NCBI GenBank assembly: GCA_021800575.1
Contig: JAJYYW010000084.1
Coordinates: forward strand, 1-6,476
Direction: 5' to 3'
DNA: 6,476 nucleotides
From: a bacterium
GTDB taxonomy: Bacteria; JAMCPX01
Shown: piece after piece, positions 1 through 5,591 of the stretch
Numbering within the stretch: position 1 is the first letter of the stretch
Layout: each line of letters starts with the position of its first letter
Notes under the pieces: generated by a model
What the model was told of the DNA's origin: nothing
Seen by the model: the letters and a program-made list of their open reading frames with translations, nothing else
Databases searched by the model: none
Position numbers and translations under genes: made by a program

Positions 1-515
1 TTTCCATACGCCGGGAGTTAGAAGCACCGCTTCTCATTCTTGCACCGCGGCATCTCGACAGGGCAGGGGAGGTTGAAACTATCCTCAGACAGGCGGGTCT
101 GGGGTATATCAAACGATCGTCCATGGACCCTGCCATTGCTTCGGAGACCGTCGATGTAATTCTTCTCGATACGATCGGCGAACTTGCCGATATCTACAGC
201 ATCGGTGATGCTGTGTTTGTGGGCGGCAGCATGGTGCCAGTCGGCGGACATAACCTGCTCGAGGTCGTTATCCATAAGAAACCGGTTATCTACGGCCACT
301 ACACAGATACGATAAAGGATTTTGTTGCACTGCTCGATGGCAAGGGCGGCATCATGGTCCGGAACCGGGAGGAACTGTGTGCTGCGATCCGCGATCTGCT
401 CGAACACCCGCAGCATGCCCGGGATCTCGGTGAAATGGCATTCCAGTTGATCAAACAGAGGATCGATACGCTGCATAACGTCCTTGCACTCATGAAGAAC
501 ACCGGCGTGCTGTAA
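1..515 (+). CDS. waaA: 3-deoxy-D-manno-octulosonic acid (Kdo) transferase, C-terminal part
   Basis: This is the 3' end of a gene that enters from the left edge. The frame is open from base 3 and gives 170 residues before TAA at 513-515. The family transfers Kdo from CMP-Kdo to lipid A precursor at the cytoplasmic face of the inner membrane, an essential step of LPS inner-core assembly. The GT-B C-terminal domain shows the usual WaaA landmarks: LILAPRH at partial residues 11-17, DTIGELADIY at 56-65 and VGGHNLLE at 80-87, whose Glu belongs to the sugar-nucleotide site in this family. The tail is a helical segment ending close to the normal family C-terminus. Two usually conserved prolines are replaced: the residue after the LE is Val, and the later GPx motif reads YGHY. 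Both look like lineage variation, not damage. The next gene lies on the opposite strand, so waaA ends its transcription unit here. Confidence 0.93.
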   Translation, partial: SIRRELEAPLLILAPRHLDRAGEVETILRQAGLGYIKRSSMDPAIASETVDVILLDTIGELADIYSIGDAVFVGGSMVPVGGHNLLEVVIHKKPVIYGHYTDTIKDFVALLDGKGGIMVRNREELCAAIRDLLEHPQHARDLGEMAFQLIKQRIDTLHNVLALMKNTGVL

Positions 516-525
516 AAGGCCTGCG

Positions 526-590
526 CTCAGACGGTTTACGGAATAAGGAGCATAAGCAAACTTACCCGTCTCAGATTTTATTTGTTTTTC
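526..590. terminator. Possible terminator between convergent genes
   Basis: An imperfect inverted repeat has arms at 526-534 (CTCAGACGG) and 566-574 (CCGTCTCAG), with 8 of 9 pairs matching and a loop of about 31 bases. On the plus strand the right arm is followed by a T-rich run (ATTTTATTTGTTTTT, about 575-589) that overlaps the last codons of the minus-strand gene. It sits where waaA and the minus-strand operon converge. The long loop makes it a weak intrinsic terminator, and it fits the plus direction better because the T-rich run is on that side. Confidence 0.3.
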
Positions 591-2617
591 ACATCAACCC
601 AGATTGGATTTGAAGCTGCAAATCCTCCGCCGCCGGTAAAGACTTCAACCCTGTAAAATGCCGGCTTATCGGCATGATATGAGTAATTCAGAGGAGAATT
701 GTCGGATGATGCAACGATATATCCGTCTTTCAACAGCAATATCTTCTGGAGGTCAGGTGCATTTTCAGGCGCCTGCGTATAGGGATCATAGGAAGCCCGG
801 ATGTGCAGTGTGCTTCCTTGCTTTACCGTTAGTATGGAACCCATCGGTGCATTATTCAGCGTAAACGAGAGCATCGGTCCGTTGGAAACGTAGAACGTAC
901 CCTTTTTAAAACCCTGCTCGATTGCCGCCAGGGTGAATGATGTCGCAAACACATAATTTCTGTACCTGCCAACAGCGTACGGCGTATGTGCATCCGAATC
1001 TGCAATGCCGAACAGGTGCAGGCCTTGTCTGTTCAACTGGTCCCATTTGTCGAATGCCTTGACGTTGACCGGATCCATGGCGATCTTGTTTCCATTGAGA
1101 ATTTCTATGCCGTTATAGCCCTTGAAATTCCAGTCCGTCCATTTCCGCATGGAAAGGTAGGGGTGGTTGACGAAGAACATTCCGCCCTGTGCGTGAACAT
1201 CGTTGATCCAGTGCTGGGGCGACAAATACTCAGGCACCCGTTTATGAATGAACTGGGCGTTTGCATGTCCCCACAGGGGGTTCGCAATCTCCTCACCGGG
1301 GATACACATGAAATCGGGAGTGGACTGCGCCCGGCAGGCCGCTGCCTGAGAAAAAGTATTGTAGTCCGTCAGGCTGAGAATATCAAGTCCCTTGGCGTGT
1401 GCAGCCTCTGTCATGTCCCTGACCGGATAGTCTTCGGGATTAAAGCTGTACACAGAATGGTTGTGCATGTCTGCGCTGTACCACCCCGGGCCGTTGGAGA
1501 ATACATGGGTCCATGGACCCTCCCGGTAGTCTCCGTTGACGATGACAGCAGGGTATAGGTAAAAATCTCCCCCTCTCATTGCCTTTATCATGAAGGCGAA
1601 CACCGAGGTACCGTCCGGAGCAATAGTGTCCTCTATGGATGTGTATGGTCTGCTGGTGGTGATGTCCCGCGGAGCAAACAGCACCATGCTGGTGAGGCGG
1701 AGAGGATTTTCTGTCACGTTGTGAACATACACGGTATACCGGACGTCCTTGCCGGAGTCCGTCACGATGCTGGAAGGTGACGCGGTGATGCTCAGGCCGC
1801 TCTGGGCGCACAGGAAGTCTTTGTACTGGCTATCGGCGACCTTGTGATAGTCCATACCGGTGACCGGGCGCGTGGAGATGACCCTGGACAGGTCCAACGG
1901 ATCTGTACCGAGTTTTACCTGGTACAGGCTCGCAATCCAGTTCCACTGATAGAAGAAATAATCGGGGTCCGAGGTGTCGAGGTAATAAAGACCGATGACC
2001 TGATTCGCCCTGCCGATCATCGCGATATAGGGCAGTTTCGGTGATAGTGCGTCGCGTGGACCTGTCGTGATATCTCCGACACCGGGCACGTAGAACCATA
2101 TCGAATGAGTATTCGTTTGTACCCGGTCGCCGACCCATGCACGCACGCCCGGTTTTGATGATGTTATCAGGGAATGTATCAGGACTGAAGATCCGTTGAA
2201 TATCGAGTAGGTCGTCGTGACATGCACGAAAGGATGCCGGCGCGAATACCCGGAGAAGGTTACTGCGGTAACATCGGCACCGGATGTAAATGTTCTGGAC
2301 GAGGTATACAGAATCTGATCAAACGCAGGCTTCTGGTGTGCGAGAGGGTTCCTGAAGCTGATGTACGGTGCAGAAATGCCTGCTATGGTGTTTATCCAGG
2401 CGCCGTTGGAGAGATAGTTTATACCCCCGTATTTGTCGATGCCCGCGTACAGTTTATTGGTATGCAGGACAACGGCATCGCGACCAAGGGTTGTGTGCGG
2501 CGATATCGTAAACCGGTAGATTAGTTTATGACCGTATTCAGGCCAGATAAACCATGCCTGGATGATGACGTAACAAACGACCGCTCCGATCAACAGATAT
2601 TTCATCAATTTGCGCAT
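578..2617 (-). CDS. Membrane-anchored PHP-domain metallohydrolase, CehA/McbA type
   Basis: The 679-residue protein begins with a hydrophobic segment at about residues 6-25 and no clear cleavage site, so it is probably anchored with its bulk in the periplasm. Residues 40-270 are a beta-rich region I cannot name. Residues 275-370 look like an Ig-type beta sandwich. The PHP catalytic domain covers about 378-590 with the expected metal ligands: DMHNHS (H385, H387), LTDYN (D418), PGEE (E442), GHANAQF (H451), VNHPY (H485) and ADSDAH (D542, H544). A C-terminal beta domain (600-679) ends in the SNPIWV motif usual for CehA/McbA proteins. PHP domains hydrolyse phosphoesters or related bonds with a multi-metal centre; named members of this branch act on small molecules such as carbaryl, but the substrate here is unknown. 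The start is well set: GAGG (2628-2625) lies 7 bases before the ATG and runs into the stop codon of the upstream lipoprotein gene, with a 4-base gap between genes. It is the last gene of a three-gene operon. Confidence 0.85.
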   Translation of the reverse strand: MRKLMKYLLIGAVVCYVIIQAWFIWPEYGHKLIYRFTISPHTTLGRDAVVLHTNKLYAGIDKYGGINYLSNGAWINTIAGISAPYISFRNPLAHQKPAFDQILYTSSRTFTSGADVTAVTFSGYSRRHPFVHVTTTYSIFNGSSVLIHSLITSSKPGVRAWVGDRVQTNTHSIWFYVPGVGDITTGPRDALSPKLPYIAMIGRANQVIGLYYLDTSDPDYFFYQWNWIASLYQVKLGTDPLDLSRVISTRPVTGMDYHKVADSQYKDFLCAQSGLSITASPSSIVTDSGKDVRYTVYVHNVTENPLRLTSMVLFAPRDITTSRPYTSIEDTIAPDGTSVFAFMIKAMRGGDFYLYPAVIVNGDYREGPWTHVFSNGPGWYSADMHNHSVYSFNPEDYPVRDMTEAAHAKGLDILSLTDYNTFSQAAACRAQSTPDFMCIPGEEIANPLWGHANAQFIHKRVPEYLSPQHWINDVHAQGGMFFVNHPYLSMRKWTDWNFKGYNGIEILNGNKIAMDPVNVKAFDKWDQLNRQGLHLFGIADSDAHTPYAVGRYRNYVFATSFTLAAIEQGFKKGTFYVSNGPMLSFTLNNAPMGSILTVKQGSTLHIRASYDPYTQAPENAPDLQKILLLKDGYIVASSDNSPLNYSYHADKPAFYRVEVFTGGGGFAASNPIWVDVKNK

Positions 2618-2621
2618 AGCA

Positions 2622-3053
2622 TCACCTCAGAGAGCGTTCACGCTGGATGTCAAGCTGCTTGAGCTGTTCAATTTTTTTGTACAGGAGAGCGTTTTCCCGT
2701 TTCGTTTCGTTGAGTGCCTTCAGCACCATGTACCAGCTTTGTGCTTCCTCGTACCTGCCGTCGTGAGGATACAAGGTCAGGAATTTACCGAACTCATCCA
2801 TGGCCTGGGTATAGTTGAGGGCCGGGTTGTCATAGTATACCAGCGTGGAAGCTATGGAAAACTGCGCATCTGCGGCAACCGATGGACCGGGGTTCGATTT
2901 GAGGACATTTCTGTACGCTGCGATCGCCGCCTCGTACCGGCGCGCTTTGAATAAATTATCGGCATGATAAAGACGCGCCTGGTTGGACGTGATGGCTGTA
3001 GCGCATGACTGTAAAACAACAATGCAAGCAAGAACCACTCCATAGTGTTTCAT
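2622..3053 (-). CDS. TPR-like lipoprotein with C-terminal coiled coil
   Basis: This small protein (143 residues) has a lipoprotein signal peptide. A short hydrophobic stretch ends in the lipobox L14-Q15-S16-C17, and the residue after Cys is Ala, so by the +2 rule it would go to the outer membrane. Residues 24-57 read as a TPR-type helical hairpin (KARRYEAAIAAYRNVLKSNP). A second repeat-like unit covers about 62-110 (DEFGKFLTLYPHDGRYEEAQ), as in BamD/YbgF-type lipoproteins. Residues 114-140 are a charged heptad-like helix, likely a coiled coil. The start is supported by AAGGA 8 bases upstream of the ATG and by the ATGA overlap with the stop of the preceding gene, a sign of translational coupling. 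The layout (sensor gene, then small TPR lipoprotein) resembles QseG-type lipoproteins encoded next to sensor kinases; the resemblance is of organisation and shape, not a proven homology. The exact function is unknown. Confidence 0.75.
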   Translation of the reverse strand: MKHYGVVLACIVVLQSCATAITSNQARLYHADNLFKARRYEAAIAAYRNVLKSNPGPSVAADAQFSIASTLVYYDNPALNYTQAMDEFGKFLTLYPHDGRYEEAQSWYMVLKALNETKRENALLYKKIEQLKQLDIQRERSLR

Positions 3054-4552
3054 TCTTTCATCCTTTTATCTATTACATAATTACTTTTTTGAAACGTTTT
3101 TGCATAATCCTTGAGCTCGGCCGCTATTTCCGAAACCTCCATGGGATCAGTTATCCGGCGCCGTTCGTTTGTCACGACGGCTATCGAAAATGTAATTATC
3201 GGGAACTTTATTTCAACCCCCTGCCTGTTTTTGCCGACGATATAGCCGGTTTCGCGGTCTTTTGGATCATAGAAACCGGGCATATTCATATCGAACTGAC
3301 GGATGATTTCTTTGCCGATCTCATGTATTTTATCCGGTTTCGATATGACCACAAAGTCGTCACCGCCGATATGTCCGACAAAATCTCCGGGATGCCCTTT
3401 TTCTCTGACCGCGGCTTCTACGATTCGTGCCGTCTCTATCAGGACGAGGTTTCCGCGTGCGTAGCCATACTGATCGTTGAAGGCCTTGAAATTGTCGATA
3501 TCAAGGAGAAAGAATGCAAATTTATCTCCGGAGCTGATGCGTTGTTTCAGGATATTTTCGATGGCAAGTCCTCCGGCGAGGTGCGTCAGGGGACTGGCAT
3601 CGAGATTCATACTTTCAAGCACTTTCAGTCTCTTACCCATGGAAATAAATGCTTTGGAAAGACTCCCGATTTCATCGGATGTCCTGATCTTCGGATCGTA
3701 GTCAAAGTCTCCCTCGGCAATGTGCTCCGTGACGGTGATGAGCCGGTGAATGGATGCAGTTATATGGTAGGTCACCAAAAAGCCGATGGCTATACCGATC
3801 ACGGCACTGACGAACCAGAGCACAATAGCGTGGAGCATGACGCGCGGCCCCAGCACACTGATGCGCGTCATTTTCAATTCCTCATAATTCTTGGCATTCG
3901 CGGACATTCTCGTCAGGACGAGTGAGATTCTGTCGACAAGGTGCTTCAATCCGCCGTTCGAAAGTGCATACGCCTTTTTCATCCTTCCTGTTTTGACCAG
4001 GTCGGTTTCCCGGGTGAATAATTCTTCGTATTCCCGGTACAGCCTGTCTATGGTACCGGTTTCCTGGAGTTCCTGGACTTCCTCAATCATAAGACCTTTG
4101 CTGTTCTTCAAATCGTTGAGGGTTTTCAGCCATGTGCGGAATTCCTTTCCCCGCATCCAGAACAGTGCTTCCATGTCCTCGCTTTTTAATATGAGGTAGC
4201 GTTTCTCATAATTGTCCTGATCCATGAGCACGTCGTGCATTCTGTTGGTTGCCTTTTGTATGGCGATATCAATGGTCAGAATACTCTTGTTGAGCCTGTT
4301 GAATTGTTGAAAACTGGTTTTTGCATAGGCGAACAGGGCAACGGAGGTTATGATCAGAATGGCATATCCCAGCAGCATCTTGCCGGTAATGTTCATACGC
4401 ATGAACATGTTGACGGGAGAAAGATGCTTTGCCCGCACAAAGCCGCTGCGTACACGCTCTCGGAAAGACGATGACATGGCGTTAAAGTAACAAAACATTC
4501 GTGCCTTGTCAAAGCAGAAGCAAGTTCTTGATCTTTTTGATTTCTCCGGCAC
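3050..4552 (-). CDS. HAMP sensor protein with variant GGDEF (GGDDF) domain
   Basis: Read from GTG at 4552 the protein has 500 residues. The order is a first TM helix at about 56-77, a helical extracytoplasmic sensor at about 78-235, a second TM at 238-262, a HAMP domain at 261-312 (with DEIG at 293-296) and a GGDEF domain at 318-500. The family makes cyclic dinucleotides from two nucleotide triphosphates. Metal and substrate motif DIDNF is at 351-355 and FKAFND at 355-360. The signature loop is GGDDF (396-400), not GGDEF; the guanine-contacting Asp of the GD motif (PleD D344) is Asn368; and the inhibitory RxxD site reads HPGD (387-390). A subfamily-type insertion (GYIVGKNRQG, 436-445) precedes FPIITFSIAVV. 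Activity and product are therefore uncertain. The start is uncertain too: GTG 4552 has GGAG only 4 bases away, while ATG 4477 or ATG 4396 (MNITGKMLLGY) are possible and lack a good ribosome site. It is first in the operon and overlaps the lipoprotein start by 4 bases. Confidence 0.85.
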   Translation of the reverse strand: MPEKSKRSRTCFCFDKARMFCYFNAMSSSFRERVRSGFVRAKHLSPVNMFMRMNITGKMLLGYAILIITSVALFAYAKTSFQQFNRLNKSILTIDIAIQKATNRMHDVLMDQDNYEKRYLILKSEDMEALFWMRGKEFRTWLKTLNDLKNSKGLMIEEVQELQETGTIDRLYREYEELFTRETDLVKTGRMKKAYALSNGGLKHLVDRISLVLTRMSANAKNYEELKMTRISVLGPRVMLHAIVLWFVSAVIGIAIGFLVTYHITASIHRLITVTEHIAEGDFDYDPKIRTSDEIGSLSKAFISMGKRLKVLESMNLDASPLTHLAGGLAIENILKQRISSGDKFAFFLLDIDNFKAFNDQYGYARGNLVLIETARIVEAAVREKGHPGDFVGHIGGDDFVVISKPDKIHEIGKEIIRQFDMNMPGFYDPKDRETGYIVGKNRQGVEIKFPIITFSIAVVTNERRRITDPMEVSEIAAELKDYAKTFQKSNYVIDKRMKE

Positions 4553-4568
4553 TTGACTCCATATTTCG

Positions 4569-4581
4569 CACCATTAATATA
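4569..4581 (-). promoter_or_regulatory. Candidate -10 element for the minus-strand operon
   Basis: On the minus strand, TATATT at 4581-4576 matches the sigma-70 -10 consensus at 5 of 6 positions and lies in an AT-rich patch. It would start transcription near 4569, about 17 bases before the GTG at 4552. No convincing -35 box lies 16-18 bases further upstream, so this rests on the -10 and its position only. Confidence 0.3.
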
Positions 4582-4624
4582 TAAAAGGGGCCCTTACATG
4601 CAGATGGTTTACAGCTCATTGTAT

Positions 4625-4669
4625 GCAGGGTTTGAGCGGGTGCCGCAGGTTTCGTGCGCCGCAGGGTTT
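4625..4669 (+). repeat. Three short direct repeats, GCAGG(G)TTT
   Basis: GCAGGGTTT occurs at 4625-4633 and 4661-4669, with a shortened copy GCAGGTTT at 4645-4652. Starts are 20 and 16 bases apart, about two and one and a half helical turns. The last two copies share a longer GCCGCAGG context. They lie in the divergent intergenic region, about 60-105 bases upstream of the candidate grpE promoter, where an activator or other regulator could bind. No known operator family is recognised. Confidence 0.35.
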
Positions 4670-4731
4670 TGTACTCTGTGATAGATCTCGAATGGATGTT
4701 GCGCCTGGCGATCGAGGGTGCGCGCGGTGTC

Positions 4732-4760
4732 TTGACATTATGCAAGGGGCTTGATAAGAA
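4732..4760 (+). promoter_or_regulatory. Candidate sigma-70 promoter of grpE-dnaK
   Basis: A perfect -35 box TTGACA at 4732-4737 is followed by a 17-base spacer and TAAGAA at 4755-4760, a weak -10; GATAAG at 4753-4758 is an alternative with a 15-base spacer. Transcription would start near 4767, giving a short leader before grpE. No CIRCE inverted repeat (TTAGCACTC/GAGTGCTAA) and no clear sigma-32 box is seen in 4553-4793. Confidence 0.4.
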
Positions 4761-4784
4761 AAAAACATTTGATGCGAACGATAC

Positions 4785-4835
4785 GGAGTGAGTATGCCCT
4801 ACAAGAAGAAAAAAAGAAATAAGGACACGACAATG
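4785..4835 (+). promoter_or_regulatory. Two tandem ribosome binding sites and starts for grpE
   Basis: GGAG at 4785-4788 sits 5 bases before ATG 4794, and AAGGA at 4821-4825 sits 7 bases before the in-frame ATG 4833. Both spacings are good. The GTG at 4788 overlaps the first site and is unlikely to be used. Initiation at either ATG would give GrpE with or without a 13-residue Lys-rich N-terminus. Confidence 0.5.
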
Positions 4836-5549
4836 CCCAATAACAATGATGAACAGAAGAACAAAGAACAGGTAAGCGAACAGACTGCAGAATCCGGGCC
4901 GGCGCCGGAAACCGCCTCTGCTCCGGAGTCCGCAGATATACAACAGGAAGCGGCCGCGGGAGAGGAGCCGGCATCCACGCAGGCACAGGACGTTTCGGCG
5001 CCGGAAGAAGGGTCGATCACCGTACAGGCAGGTGAGGAATCCGCTTCCGAGGAACTGAGTAATCTCAAAAACCAGGTCGATAAACTACTCAAGGAATCGG
5101 CTCAGTACAAAGACAAGTGGTTGCGTGCTGAAGCGGATATAGACAATTACAAAAAAAGGGTCCACAAGGAGAAGCTCGAACAGCTCAAGTACGGATACGA
5201 GACCATGATACGCGAACTGCTTCCGGTCATCGACAACCTTGAACGGGCGATAGAATATTCCAAGAAACATGCCCAGAAAGACAGCCTCTTCGAGGGTGTC
5301 GAACTCACCCTGAAACTGCTGAAAAAAGTGATCGAGGGCTTTGGGGTCACTACGATCAACGCCGTGGGACAGGTGTTTGATCCGAACTTCCATGAAGGCA
5401 TCGGGATGGAAGAAAGCACCGAGTATGAAGACAACATTGTCGTCAGGGAAGTCGAGAAGGGGTATCTGTACAATGATCGGCTGATACGCCCGGCGAAGGT
5501 CGTCGTCGGAAAAAAGGCGGCAGCACAGGATGTTCATGAGCAGGCATAG
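4794..5549 (+). CDS. grpE: GrpE, nucleotide exchange factor for DnaK
   Basis: GrpE releases ADP from DnaK and so drives its substrate cycle in the cytoplasm. Read from ATG 4794 the protein has 251 residues. It starts with a basic patch (PYKKKKRNK), followed by a long acidic, Ala/Pro/Glu-rich disordered tail to about residue 85. The long dimerisation helix covers about 86-160 (KDKWLRAEADIDNYKKR, then LPVIDNLERAIEYSKKH at 143-159). The C-terminal beta wing carries the GrpE signature at 195-238 (FDPNFHEGI, YEDNIVVREVEKGYLYNDR, LIRPAKVVV). At 251 residues it is longer than E. coli GrpE (197) because of the N-terminal tail. An internal ATG at 4833 with its own ribosome site would give 238 residues and is an equally plausible start. 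dnaK follows after 42 bases on the same strand, so the two are probably cotranscribed. hrcA, often first in such clusters, is not upstream: the neighbour there is a divergent signalling operon. Confidence 0.95.
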   Translation: MPYKKKKRNKDTTMPNNNDEQKNKEQVSEQTAESGPAPETASAPESADIQQEAAAGEEPASTQAQDVSAPEEGSITVQAGEESASEELSNLKNQVDKLLKESAQYKDKWLRAEADIDNYKKRVHKEKLEQLKYGYETMIRELLPVIDNLERAIEYSKKHAQKDSLFEGVELTLKLLKKVIEGFGVTTINAVGQVFDPNFHEGIGMEESTEYEDNIVVREVEKGYLYNDRLIRPAKVVVGKKAAAQDVHEQA

Positions 5550-5591
5550 CAGACGATTGGCCGGCACACGGTACGGGTGTTAGGGGGCTGC

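Noticed and set aside
1507..1520. Perfect 14-base palindrome GGGTCCATGGACCC, of which 12 bases recur at 119-130
   Set aside because: Both copies are inside coding sequence. One 14-base palindrome and one repeated 12-mer are each about what chance gives in 6.5 kb.
986..1558. A 190-codon open frame on the plus strand
   Set aside because: It is antisense to the PHP catalytic domain, where all metal ligands are readable on the minus strand, and it carries no family motif.
3005..3925. A 306-codon open frame on the plus strand
   Set aside because: It lies antisense to the GGDEF gene, whose domains are clear on the minus strand. Its translation shows no recognisable motif and it has no good ribosome site.
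4598..4681. A 27-codon open frame upstream of grpE (MQMVYSSLYAGF...), possible leader peptide
   Set aside because: It lies upstream of the candidate grpE promoter, has no family match or regulatory codon run, and the purine-rich stretch before it is a poor ribosome site.
4687..4717. Inverted repeat CTCGA/TCGAG upstream of grpE, considered as an HrcA-type operator
   Set aside because: Arms are only 5 bases with a loop over 20 bases and do not match CIRCE, which has 9-base arms and a 9-base spacer.
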